Assembly: GCA_039621445.1 (NCBI GenBank)
Contig: CP154955.1
Span: 56,948,619 to 57,012,618, forward strand
Length of the DNA stretch: 64,000 nt
Source: Euglena gracilis
Taxonomy: Eukaryota; Euglenida; Euglenophyceae; Euglenales
Direction: 5' to 3'
Shown: positions 19,728-29,500 of the stretch, one piece after another
Layout: each line of letters opens with the position of its first letter
How positions within the stretch are numbered: position 1 is the stretch's first letter
The notes under the pieces: generated by a model
Told to the model about the DNA's origin: nothing
Databases searched by the model: none
What the model saw: only the letters and a program-made list of their open reading frames with translations
Program-made: the position numbers and the translations under genes

Positions 19728-21068
19728 TTATTCAACCTCCCATTCATCCAAACCCGAATCAAAATCCTCCTTGGTTGGTTGAAAATGAAACATCTCCAAT
19801 TTTTCATTGGCAAACTCATCCTCAAAATGTTGTTTCATTTGGCTACGGTGCAAGGAAATGACATGTCCAGGTTTTACTTCCACCTCGTAACTCAATTCCC
19901 CAATACGACTGACAATGGGACATGGACCAACCCACCAACGTTGCAATTTGTCGGCGGATAATACCCTTGGACGTAAAACCCAAACCTTTTGTCCAACCTG
20001 AAATGGACCTGGAACCTTACGATCCTTATTCAAAGCCTCAAATTGCTTTTGGTTCAAGGCATTGAGAATATCGGAGACCGTCTTGTCCAAACTCGAAATG
20101 TGCTCAAAAAAGGTTGATGCATCGGCACACTCGGGTCCTTTGAAAAAAGGAAGGCCAGGTTGCAAAGGGTCGCGGCCAAAAAGAATTTGGTACGGAGAAA
20201 AGCCTGATTCACCCGGGGTTCTTTGCAAATGCTTGAGGGCAAGTGACAAAACCTCCACCCAATTCATATACACGTGTCGAGTCAGAATGTTCCTCAAAAA
20301 TTGCTTCAAAACCTTACCCGCCACTTCAGCCCTACCATTTCCTTGGTGGTACCCCGCGTGACAAAACGTGTTTTGAACCCCCAAATGGCCGCACAACGTT
20401 CTCCAAAAAGCAGCCGCAAATTGGGGTCCTTTATACGAAACAACCACCCTTGGGACACCAAACAAATTACAATGATGCAAAAGAGTTTGTCTTGCCACTC
20501 GTTTTGCGGTGAGACCCACTCTTGATTCGGGAAACGCCACAACCCACCCACTGTGGCGATCAACAATGACAACCATACAATCATACTTCTTTCCCTCAAA
20601 CTTGGTAGGATTCATGTAAAAAACATCCACCGCAATGTTATCCATGGGAATTGGGGGTATGGGTGTTGGCTTAAAAGGAAGTTTGTTGCTTTCATGCAAA
20701 TGATTGTTGACTTGGCAGATTTCACATTTTTTGTTGATCTCCCAACACAACAAACGACCTCTTGATTTGTCGGGGAGGACATACCGCCTCAAAAGTTCCT
20801 TAAATAATTTATCTCGGCCCGTATGCCTTTGAACCAAATGGAGTTCGTGAACCAAAAATGGAAGCAAAGTTGTTGGCACACACAATTTTGTCTCGAAAAA
20901 TAAAAAATAACCGTGCCTTTGGAAACCAATGGGCCACTCACTTGCAAAATTTCGGACCTTTTCCCATGAATCCTTGAAAAATGGGCACATTGCATAAGCA
21001 CTTGGCCAGTTTCTGTCAAACACATTTCCGACATCAAGCACGGGAGAGGGGCCAACATCCAAAGTCAT
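19728..21068 (-). CDS. Element A integrase, second catalytic Asp replaced by Tyr
   Basis: Residues are counted from 21,068. The zinc-binding HHCC part is at about 77-118 (HLVQRHTG, CEIC). The DDE core has Asp148 (AVDVFYM) and Glu248 (NGRAEVAG). The position of the second Asp in the conserved SD.GPQF motif is Tyr212 (VVSYKGPQF, codon TAT, one base from GAT). The GPF-like C-terminal region follows (GQKVWVLRP, WWVGPCPIV). All three acidic residues are needed for strand transfer, so this copy should be inactive although the 446-codon frame is open. Confidence 0.85.
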   Translation of the reverse strand: MTLDVGPSPVLDVGNVFDRNWPSAYAMCPFFKDSWEKVRNFASEWPIGFQRHGYFLFFETKLCVPTTLLPFLVHELHLVQRHTGRDKLFKELLRRYVLPDKSRGRLLCWEINKKCEICQVNNHLHESNKLPFKPTPIPPIPMDNIAVDVFYMNPTKFEGKKYDCMVVIVDRHSGWVVAFPESRVGLTAKRVARQTLLHHCNLFGVPRVVVSYKGPQFAAAFWRTLCGHLGVQNTFCHAGYHQGNGRAEVAGKVLKQFLRNILTRHVYMNWVEVLSLALKHLQRTPGESGFSPYQILFGRDPLQPGLPFFKGPECADASTFFEHISSLDKTVSDILNALNQKQFEALNKDRKVPGPFQVGQKVWVLRPRVLSADKLQRWWVGPCPIVSRIGELSYEVEVKPGHVISLHRSQMKQHFEDEFANEKLEMFHFQPTKEDFDSGLDEWEVE

Positions 21069-21099
21069 ACCACGACCTTGAGTCGGTAAATCGTTCCCC

Positions 21100-21440
21100 A
21101 GATTTGAAGTTGACGACGGTGAAGCACTTGAACTAAATTGTCCATCTTGAGATAAATGAGAATTGGCATCGTTTGAGTTGAGATGAACCTGTGGGAGGGG
21201 GGCAGAAACTTTTTTTCCTTTTCTTTTGCCATAGCACGAGTTATGGCTGCCACCCTTTGAGGTTTCCCTGTGAGCAAATATTCAATGAGCAAGGGGGGGA
21301 CTCTCCATTTCATTCTTGTTGAAGGTTGGGACCCCAACCCCCCAAGCCATTGTCTATGGCGCTTTCTCCCATGTGGACCCACCACCATTTGGGAACATTC
21401 ATTTGGATTGCAAAGCACATTCCCCAAAGACCTTATTGAA
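21100..21440 (-). pseudogene. Linker between methyltransferase and integrase of element A
   Basis: The frame here carries VAAITRAMAKEKEKK, resembling the Ile/Leu-Thr-Arg-xxx-Lys tail seen between RNase H and integrase in gypsy elements (element B has ISGVLTRSGKE). It shows where the methyltransferase domain was placed: inside the normal RNase H-integrase linker. No catalytic motif is present. Confidence 0.5.
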
Positions 21441-21930
21441 TCGGGACCCTAAATTCTGGTTGGTTTTCTGTATCCATAATTCTCAAACCTACAATAATCC
21501 ACATCAATGTAGGAAATTCCTTTCATGAACTTTTGATTCCGAAGTAACCCAAAACGTGGATTTTCAATGAACCATTTGGCAGGTTTGAAAAAGGAAATGA
21601 TCTCCAAAGTTTTCTTTGCCAAACGATTAGCATAGGCAATGTCCCGAAAAGATCTTGTGTGAGCCGTGTAATGCTCACATGGTATGGTTGCTGAAATAAC
21701 CTCAAAATATCCCGGTTTGAATTCCTCCTAATACTTCCAATGCAAAATGTTTTCCTGAATATCGGCATTGCTTTTGTGGTGCCCAATCTAGAGAAACCAC
21801 ATCAAAACCCTTTTGAAGGAAAACATCTCTCCAAGAGCCTTGCCCAGAAAACAAATCCAAAGCTTTTGGTTGAGACGGCATTTCCGTGTGTTGGACATTC
21901 AGTACACAAAACTTCTTTGGCTCTCCACCA
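21440..21930 (-). pseudogene. C5-cytosine methyltransferase-like domain of element A, broken
   Basis: C5 methyltransferases transfer a methyl group from S-adenosylmethionine to cytosine. Motif I is ALDLFSGQGSW (about 21,840-21,866). After a shift near 21,790 come ISATIPCEHYT, with the motif IV Pro-Cys (Cys codon 21,678-21,680), and WFIENPRFGLL (motif VI). The C-terminal signature is DVDYCRFENYGYRKPTRI. Stops follow KY and TRI; at the second, TAG stands where element B encodes Trp (TGG). Roughly half of the residues agree with the domain in B. The type resembles short phage and algal-virus enzymes, not DNMT1 or DNMT3. Confidence 0.8.
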
Positions 21931-21939
21931 AAAACTGCA

Positions 21940-22594
21940 CAACATTTCTCCTCCTCCCGTTTCTCTTGCTCAATAAACCTGGCCATTTTCTCCTCGTCAT
22001 CTGGTGTCCCATTGAAAAATTGATCCTCCCCACACCCTGCCAGATATGCCCACCGTGAACGCCCATCAGCCAAACTGTTCTTTTCACCCTTCACATAATG
22101 GATTTCAAGTTTAAATCTTGAAAGCAACAAATGCCGACGGGCTCTTCGGCCTGTTGGACCACCAGGCATTTCCAAAACCTCGGTTGTCCAATTTTCCAAA
22201 CTTCGATGATCCGTTAAAGTAAGGACAGGCTGAAGATTTATGAGGGGGCATACTTTTTCAAAATGGAAACAATAACAAAAGCCTCCTTTTCTCGAACAGG
22301 CCATTTTTTCATTTGACCTGTGGTCAATTTCCTTGAGAAAAACGCAACAGGGTGTGTTTTGATTTTTTCTTCATTTCCAACTTCGGGCAAACTTTGTCCT
22401 TCATCCATTTGTTCAATCACCCCCCCCTACGGCCTTATGGCTTGCATCCGTACGAATGATAAAAGGCCGATTCGGGTTTGGGATGATAAGCCTCACACCT
22501 TCACAAAAGCGTCTTTTTATTTCCTCAAAACATTGAATGTGCCCCTCTGAAAACTGAATTGGGTGCTTTGATCCTTTTTTGCCCTTTTTTTTTT
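21940..22594 (-). pseudogene. Element A RNase H
   Basis: RNase H removes RNA from the RNA-DNA hybrid during reverse transcription. RPFIIRTDASHKAVGG starts it (about 22,430-22,480). The frame shifts at a G-run near 22,425 and goes on with THPVAFFSRKLTTGQ and PVREKEAFVIV. After another shift come LTLTDHRSLENW, RRHLLLSRFKLEIHYVKG and NSLADGRSRWAY. All expected blocks are present in order, separated by two shifts. The C-terminal frame is continuous with the start of the methyltransferase domain. Confidence 0.82.
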
Positions 22595-24370
22595 TTAAAG
22601 TGGGGCAGCCAATTCTGAAAATTCCCGTATGTATTGGTGGAAATGGTTGACATACCCCAAAAATCCCCGTAAAGAAGTAACGCCCTTGGGAAGGGGCCAT
22701 TTCTCCATTGCTAGAAACCTCCCCGTTGATATCCACCTTGTACCACCCTCCAAAACATGACCACAAAATTCAACTTTTGTGGCGAAGAAAACACATTTCT
22801 TGAAATCGAGAACCCACCTCCCCTTCTTCAATTGCTCAAGGACTTGCCTAACTTCAAAATCTTGCCTCAGAAGCAAGTCCTCCTCCGTGTCCCCATTTTT
22901 CTTCTCCGAACCACAAAAAATATCATCAAAAAATGCGTTTGCAATGTGGGACACGGGTTCCAAACAAAAATTCATTTCCCTCTGAAAAATTGAAAGGGCA
23001 TTTGCATACCCCTGGAGCATGATTGTGGGTTGAAAATCCCCTAAGGGTGTTGTGATCTTGAAAATCGGCCTTGACTCGGGGGCAAGTGGAATTTGTGAAA
23101 AGGCATCCATAAGGTCACGTTTTGTCCACATATGTTTCCTCCCCTGCCTAGTTATGATATCGTCAATGAGAGGAATTGTGTAGCTGTCAACCTCAGCAGC
23201 CGCATTAGGGGCTCTATGGTCGATAACGGGCCTATATGGATCATCGAGTTTGTTCTTGGGAACCAAAAACATGGGACTCCCCCACCCCGATGGCTCTGGA
23301 GGCTCCAACTTTGAGAGTCCCTTCCATTTTTCGATGGCTTTTCGAAAATGGTCCAGTTTGTTACCGTGGCACGTAATTGCACGAAAATATTTTGGAACCG
23401 AGCCAGGTTTGAATTTGATGTTAGTCATCCCATGGGGACCTCTAGGCTGGGGGGTGGGGAAAATTTCGTCTCGAAAAACAGAATCCTTATAATCCTCATA
23501 CAATTTTTTCCTTAAACTCTCAGCCAGTGGGCTTTCATTTGGATGTTCAGTTTCAACCAAACCAAAAATTTGTGACTCCTCACCTTGAAAAGTTGCCATC
23601 ACCTCGAAAAGTTGAGCCTCTTCTTCGGGAGTCAGGGCGGAATCCTTACATCCAACCTCATTAGGCACAACAAACTTGGTTATAGGCATGAGACGTAAAG
23701 GAGCTGTGCCAATTTCCTCCAAATCTTGAGTGGACTCCTTTTCTTCACCAAGGGGGGCTATAAAGAAAATGTTTTGGCCTTCCCTCACACCCACTTGTGA
23801 AAACTCGGGGAGCGGGATGATTTTGTTTTCCGCCATCCTCCCATTTGAAAAAATGACATCCATGGGAATGTTGGCCTCGTAAAAAAGGCCTTTGAAAGTA
23901 ACGTGCTTTTTGAGATGTGGGTTTAAAAAATGAAAAGTGAGTGGGATCACCCGTTTGCCACCATCAATCCGAATTTGATTTGCGGCTTGAAGATTGAGGG
24001 GGCGAGAAGCTGCATGGAATAAATGTTTTGGGAAAAGTCCTTCTCTCACAAGATTTGGTTGAGCTCCCGTGTCAATCAAAATTTTAGGGAATTTCACCTC
24101 CCCCTTTGATGAAACACGAGTCGCTATGAGGAATTGCTTACTCCCAACTAGATTTACAACCTCCCCTTGATTTTTGATGAGTAAAGAGGAGATTTTGGTA
24201 GTTTTTGGGATGGGGTGAGGGTAGGTGCCAGGGACCGTGGACCAATCCCCCCCTTGACTTACTGTGCTCTCCCCTTGATGACGTTGGGGAGGAACGAGTG
24301 TACGTCCAAGGACTTCCCTTTGACCCCTTTTGTCCCGGAAAAGCCTGTTTTGCTTTCTCCTGGTGCGCAC
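22595..24370 (-). CDS. Element A protease and reverse transcriptase
   Basis: Residues are counted from 24,370; the edge codon is not a proven start. The aspartic protease active site is Asp100-Thr-Gly (ILIDTGAQPNLV). In the RT, VIDHRAPNAAAEVDSYTIP and TKRDLMDAFSQIPLAP hold the first catalytic Asp (419). FFDD (480-483) replaces the common YVDD with both Asp retained. The C-terminal part LRGFLGYVNHFHQYIREFSELAAPL is the RT-RNase H connection. The frame ends at a run of 12 A on the sense strand (T on +, about 22,584-22,595), clearly a one-base shift, because the next frame continues the protein. Confidence 0.88.
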   Translation of the reverse strand: MRTRRKQNRLFRDKRGQREVLGRTLVPPQRHQGESTVSQGGDWSTVPGTYPHPIPKTTKISSLLIKNQGEVVNLVGSKQFLIATRVSSKGEVKFPKILIDTGAQPNLVREGLFPKHLFHAASRPLNLQAANQIRIDGGKRVIPLTFHFLNPHLKKHVTFKGLFYEANIPMDVIFSNGRMAENKIIPLPEFSQVGVREGQNIFFIAPLGEEKESTQDLEEIGTAPLRLMPITKFVVPNEVGCKDSALTPEEEAQLFEVMATFQGEESQIFGLVETEHPNESPLAESLRKKLYEDYKDSVFRDEIFPTPQPRGPHGMTNIKFKPGSVPKYFRAITCHGNKLDHFRKAIEKWKGLSKLEPPEPSGWGSPMFLVPKNKLDDPYRPVIDHRAPNAAAEVDSYTIPLIDDIITRQGRKHMWTKRDLMDAFSQIPLAPESRPIFKITTPLGDFQPTIMLQGYANALSIFQREMNFCLEPVSHIANAFFDDIFCGSEKKNGDTEEDLLLRQDFEVRQVLEQLKKGRWVLDFKKCVFFATKVEFCGHVLEGGTRWISTGRFLAMEKWPLPKGVTSLRGFLGYVNHFHQYIREFSELAAPL

Positions 24371-24395
24371 CTACTTAGGTGAATAAAAATCCTTG

Positions 24396-24707
24396 GAGTA
24401 CCAAAGCCCTTTCCCCCAATTCCCCTATGCTAAGGCAGAGCACAAGACAGGTCGCTGTGTAAGGATTTTCCTTCACAGTCGTGTTCGGTGCTTTCAGAGG
24501 TTTATCCTCTTACTTCAAAACAATCAGAACGTGAAGAATAGAATACCACCTGTGAGGAAAAGAGATCACGCGGGCACGTGTGATAGGTGTCGCTAAATCC
24601 CATAGGATCTGCCACGATCGTCAGGCTGTGTTCATCACAGCCGTCTGATTGTGACGGATCCAGCCTCTGCAGATTTCCTACAGAGCTGGGATCGTGCCTG
24701 GTACACA
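24396..24707 (-). repeat. Diverged D-family LTR, 3' LTR of composite element C/G
   Basis: The minus strand starts TGTGTACCAGGCA at 24,707, the same start as the D LTR. It contains CTCACAGGTGGTATT and CTTGTGCTCTGCCTTA in the same order as the D LTR, and ends near GGTACTC (24,396). It is about 312 bases against 418 in D, with many substitutions. A polypurine tract (GGGAGGGGGA-type) lies just outside 24,707, so this is the downstream LTR of a minus-strand element that enters from higher coordinates. Confidence 0.72.
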
Positions 24708-25612
24708 TCCCCCTCCCAGTGCTATGCCCGATTTCCTTCTTGGACCAGGTCATCCCAGGTCCCGTCCGGATTTCGGACACAGTCCTGATCGGGTTCTGCT
24801 TTCCAGAACACGGATCTCTTATCTCCACAGGGGCGCAACCCAAAACCCGAAAACGCGCAAAAGGTTACCACATATCGCGGTTGCCTATTAGCCGTTTCGG
24901 CTTATGGGTGCGAAAAAGCCCACTGTGGGAAACGGGGCTGCTAGGTTTCCTGTCAAAGTGTCCAATCCACCAATTTTGGGTTTGCCAAAGGCACGCCGGG
25001 TTGGTCAAGCGTATTCGCTGAAACCCCGAGGGGAGAGGTGTGGAAGGGGGGGGGCACGCTCCTATCCTGGTCATACCCGGATAGGGCTCCTAGGCGGTCA
25101 TATCCGCACTAGGAAACAAAAGCCTACTTACAAAACCGACTGCCGGCGACAGCTTTGCGGGGGTGGTGGGAAAGTAGGGAGGAGAGGGGGGGCTGGCTTA
25201 GGCCAGAACAGAATTTTTGCTGTCTGGCAGCCTTAAGGGGCCTTAGTGCCGAAAGTGACAAGTTGGCCTATTATTACGGCGTGCACGCTGTGTGCTGTGT
25301 GTCACTTAGCGGCTGGCCAGGTTTCCCGGCTGCCAAGGTCTTCACAGAAGCAGCTACTTCACGACGCAATAAGAGGCAATTACCTCTTGCAGACGGTTTC
25401 CGTCCGCATGGCCACGGGTATAGGGGTGGCGGAGGGGGGGGGGGGCTCATGGATGCTTCCATCCAGAGCGCAGAGTGTGTGTCATGGACCCAGGGGAATC
25501 TCAGGGCTGTTTAGCGATTTCCGCTACCAGTGTATATATATGTGTAGTATATGGATGTCCAGGCTCCATGAAGGCACTTACCTTACATGGGGCTGGTAAT
25601 GCCGTTTCGTCA
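24708..25612 (-). other. 3' non-coding region of composite element C/G
   Basis: The part at 24,708-25,330 is related, in inverted orientation, to 35,290-35,949, the 3' internal region of element D. Shared words include cccaaaacgcgcaaaa-type sequence, ttttgctgtctggcag and caagttggcctattatta. It therefore belongs to the D family. From 25,331 to 25,612 no relation was seen; it includes a run of twelve or more G at 25,434-25,446. A consensus splice-donor-like AAGGTAAGT occurs on the minus strand near 25,580. Confidence 0.6.
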
Positions 25613-25904
25613 TCATATCCGTTCCAGCCGCCAATAATCATGGCGGGAGTCCAAGGGATCTTCCACAAGGACCATCTGGAATTGTGGTGGTGGTGGCCTA
25701 TCTACAAGCCAGGTTTCTGGCGATTCGTATTCGAAATCAGGTACAACCCAGTCCTGAACCCATCCTTCGGGGACTGTCTGCTTGGTTGCGCTCGCTCTTT
25801 CCGCGAAGAACCACCGCAGCTTGTCCCAGAATTTCCTGGGCAGAGTGGTTGGCCTGATGAAGTAGTTCATCCGTGGATGATTGGCTGACACCTGCGGGGC
25901 ATTC
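25613..25904 (-). pseudogene. C-terminal end of the long G frame, cut off by element D
   Basis: On the minus strand, 25,899 down to 25,613 encodes APQVSANHPRM, FIRPTTLPRKFWDKLRWFF and WVVPDFEYESPETWLVD, then a stop at 25,613. With element D and one CATTC copy removed, it joins in frame to DFHPGN at 36,373-36,390. It is Trp- and Pro-rich, and no family was recognised. It is the last part of the protein described at 36,368-37,390. Confidence 0.7.
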
Positions 25905-26322
25905 TGTGTACCAGGCAGCATGAACATGGCACTGTGCATAGCAGCAGACTGCAGAATGTACAATGTTATGCCAGATAGTACTATTCCAAGTTCTGCAATA
26001 CAAGTTGCAGGATTAGGAATAGCCTATCCTCTCTTGGATCTGCCTCTCTTTTCACAGGTGGTATTGTTATTCTGTTTCACATTTCATTAGCCCAAAAGGG
26101 CAAAGCAAGATTTCAAGTTCAACACTCCGATAGGAGAACATTGGAGGAACGAGTTTCCAAACAAATCCCTCTCTTTGCCTTGTGCTCTGCATAAGCCCAA
26201 AGGCAATAAAAACTAATAGTTAAGTGAAAGATTTTCTTTTTTGTTACTCTCCTGGTTCTGTTCCCACGGGAGGGTGTAAGTAGGCCGACAGGCAGTGGGA
26301 ATAGAGTCAGGGGACGTACACT
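25905..26322 (+). repeat. 5' LTR of element D
   Basis: Starts TGTGTACC and ends GTACACT, so the termini form a short imperfect inverted repeat around GTGTAC. A polyadenylation-like AATAAA lies at 26,205-26,210. It differs from the 3' LTR at only three positions: G/A, T/C and G/C. The end is CT, not the usual CA, but the target duplication and the restored reading frame of the interrupted gene both fix the boundary here. Confidence 0.93.
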
Positions 26323-26334
26323 TGGTAGCAGATT
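26323..26334 (+). other. Primer-binding site of element D
   Basis: TGGTAGCAGATT follows the LTR with no spacer. The TGGTA.CAGA pattern is typical of LTR elements primed by a tRNA whose 3' end is CCA, often initiator methionine. Elements B and E have TGGTA.GCAGAGG versions. Confidence 0.75.
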
Positions 26335-26569
26335 AGGTTTCTTTCCTACACCCCTTCTCCCCCCCCATCTTAACAGGTGACTTCAAACAGTGAGTGGTGC
26401 TGAGCCTATAGGCTACAAAGCATCCGCGAGCTGTTTGGAGCCAACTTCTAAGCACAGGTACAAGCTTCAGGAGGCTCTGGGCAGTATACGCTGCCACATC
26501 CTTCTAAGTTTGTTCCTTTGCTTACCTTTTGGGGTTTCATTGTGTTTGTTTCTGCAAATAAATAAAAAT

Positions 26570-29500
26570 ATGCAGAGCTCAAGCACCAACACATCAAACA
26601 CTTTGATTAGTTCCTTGAGAAAGTTTGATGAAGATTTGTCGCAGGAGTATATGCTCCAACCCAGGTGTGTGGCCCTATATGGGGCAACTCCCAGCTCTAT
26701 TGAGCATCCCCCCACCCCAATGGTTTCCATCTCTATTGAGCATCCCCCCACACCATTGGTTTCCAGCTCTATTGAGCACCACCCCACCCCAGTTTTCAGC
26801 TCTATTGAGCATTCCCTTACCGTAATTTTCAGCTCTACCGAGCGTTCCCCCACCCCGCTTTCCAGCTCTATCGAGCATTCCCCCACCCCGTTTTCCAGCT
26901 CTATCGAGCATTCCCCCCACAGCTCTAACGAGCAACCCCCTACCCAATGGGTGCCACACCTAACGGTGTCCAGCTCTATCGAGCACCCCCCCACAGTGGC
27001 TAGCTCTATCGAGCAACTACCTCCAACCCCCAGCTCTATAGAGCATTCCCCCACCGGTCCCAGCTCTATCGAGCAATTACCTCCAACCCCCAGCTCTATA
27101 GAGCATTCCCCCACCGTTCCCAGCTCTATCGAGCATTCCAACACCCAAAGGGTGCAATACCTAACGGTATCAAGCTCCATCGAGCATCTCCCCACTCAGG
27201 AGTTTCCACACCTAACGGTGTTTGATTTAGGCGATAACCCCGCTGCGCAATGGGTGCAACGCCTATCGGCGTGTGGCTCTATCGAGCAACCCAGCGCCCA
27301 GTGTGATTGTCAACCTTTGCTGCAAAGTCCGGCACCTTGTGGTAACTCTCTGCATCAGGATGTCGCAACGGTGCCTACAGGCACAATTGGCAAACAACCC
27401 ACTGATGTGGTTTACCGCACGCTGCCAAACGAGGCATTTTTGCACATGCAACATAGTTTGCAAAAGTTGATTACAAAATTGGAGCCAATAACGGCACTTT
27501 TTGAGTACAAAAATCCTGATATGGGAGCTTTTGTTACGTTGGAGCAGTTCACTGCATTCCAGGAAGCGCAACAGCGCATTATGCAACTGAGCCGTGAATC
27601 GGCAAATTTTCACCATACGCACACCCAACGTGGTGAAGGTTTCGCTTCCAGCACTTATGTGCAGCAATTGGAGGAAAGACTTTCCCGGTTGGAGCGAAAC
27701 TCATGCAGGTGTGGTGAAAATTCTGCTGAAATAACAAGTTTTTACGCCCATATCGCGAATATCGCAAGCAGGCAGGACGCGTTCCACCAACGGTGGCAGA
27801 ATAATATTGTTGACATCCAAACCGCAATTGCGGAGTTGCAGAACCGCAATGCGGTACCATGTTCGCATAATTTAGAATTTCAGCGATTTTCTGCAGATAT
27901 GCGTGATGAAAATCACCAAGTCAAGAAAAATTTTTGTGACGGTCCGATACGGACCGAGGAAACAGTGAATCAGCAAGTCAAAAACTTGCAGAAAGATTTC
28001 GCAGCGCTATCCGCGCAAGTTTCGGTGTTTTTGGAACAGCCAATGGCTAAAAACGTGCGGAATCCGCAAAATACCCCTCCTTCCAAACCACCTCCACAAC
28101 TGGAGCCTATTTCCGAAGCGGTGCACACTCTAGCTGTGCGACTACGGGAATTGGAAAGTGGTTTTGGAAAAATTTCGCAAGATTTCCGGTGTTTTTCTGA
28201 CAAAATCCCTCTTCTGGACGATATGTCCAAACACCGCAGGCGTATTAAGCGTTTGCAGGAAGATATTGGTGCAATCACCGATCATCTGAAAACTCTCGAT
28301 GATTTGGAGAAAAATTTTGGTGACTTTACAGAAAATTTGGATCAAGTACACGCACAATTGCGTTTATTACAACAAAAACCCGATACGGGTGTTGTAGGCA
28401 CACTTGCCGCAGATTCCAGCTCCAAAAGCGCCAATAGCGCACCTGTGGCGGAGCCTATTGGCACATTGCCACAAAATTACGATTCTGCTCATGCAGTGGT
28501 CCCTCCCCCAGCGGTACCAGTCCCAATGGACCATTTTTTGGATGATGGGGTTGGTTTTCAAGAGAAAGCCAAGCGAAACCCTCAAAGAAATCGAAAAATT
28601 TGGGAATATGAACTTTGTCGCGGTATGAGCCGCACTCCCGCACATGGTATTGATCCTCAGATGCATCAGCATCACCATTCGCGCATTCGCGATTCACCAA
28701 GTTTGCAAGGTACCTATGGTACACCAAGTGGAATATTGAATGCGTATTCGCAAAATACACCCAAAAGTACACTTGGTGCAACCACCGAGGTACCCGCGCA
28801 TGGTGCGGTTTTGCGCCCAGGCCCATCCTCCTTGAATACCACCGAAGGGCCATGGGAGTCTCAGAAAGATATCAAAGGAATCATCGCTATCGCGAAAAAG
28901 GTAAAGCCCCAATGGGACGGTGACCCAACAACATGGAAACAGTTTTTCCGTGACTGGGAATATTATTGGGATCTGAAAGGATCAACCCATAACGGAAACC
29001 CAGAGGTGATGAAAATGGAATTCATATATTGCCTACCAAAAGATGAAAAGGAACGCGCCAGACAATTGGTCATTCGTGGGCGCATTTCTTTTCAGGATTT
29101 GGTTGAGCAATATGCTTCATCATGTTCCAGTTTAGTTTCCAGAATCACTCTGGAGAGAAAATGGCGGCAATATGCCCCCCATGACCGAAAGTGGAGGTCG
29201 ATAGACCTTTGGTACTCAAAATGGCTTTGTTTGGCAGCCGAAGTAGACGAGTTAGGCGAAACCCAAATGAAAGAGCAATTTGACGCAGTATTACTGCACT
29301 TTATACCCAAAATTATCAAAGAAATTCACCGCGAGGAACTCGCAGGACATATTTTGACTCTCGATGAGCGATGGAACTATGTTTCCAAACAATTGAGGCT
29401 ATCACAGCTTCTCGGACAAATTCAGTCGGCTTATACGAGCCACCCCACGGCAGGAATACCCGCTATCCAAGTCAGTTCTTTGAAAAAAGTGTCACGCTTA

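Larger units (their letters stand above)
19491..24390 (-). mobile_element. Element A: chromodomain Ty3/gypsy with embedded C5-methyltransferase
   Basis: Order on the minus strand: protease, RT, RNase H, C5-cytosine methyltransferase-like domain, linker, integrase, chromodomain. The gag is missing. The frame begins near 24,370, and a D-family LTR starts within 30 bases, so the 5' end is truncated or was replaced. Frame breaks occur at 22,595 (A-run), about 22,425 (G-run) and inside the methyltransferase, and integrase lacks one catalytic residue. This copy is dead. Its module order differs from element B. Confidence 0.88.

Noticed and set aside
21440-21930. Host DNMT gene for the cytosine methyltransferase-like domain
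   Set aside because: It lies inside pol of element A in the same orientation, and the B copy lies between gag and protease. The domain is short, lacks the motifs of DNMT1/DNMT3 regulatory parts, and shares frames with transposon proteins.
26467-27195. 242-codon minus-strand frame opposite the SSIEH repeat
   Set aside because: It is the antisense shadow of a repetitive coding sequence, with the gag on the other strand far better supported.
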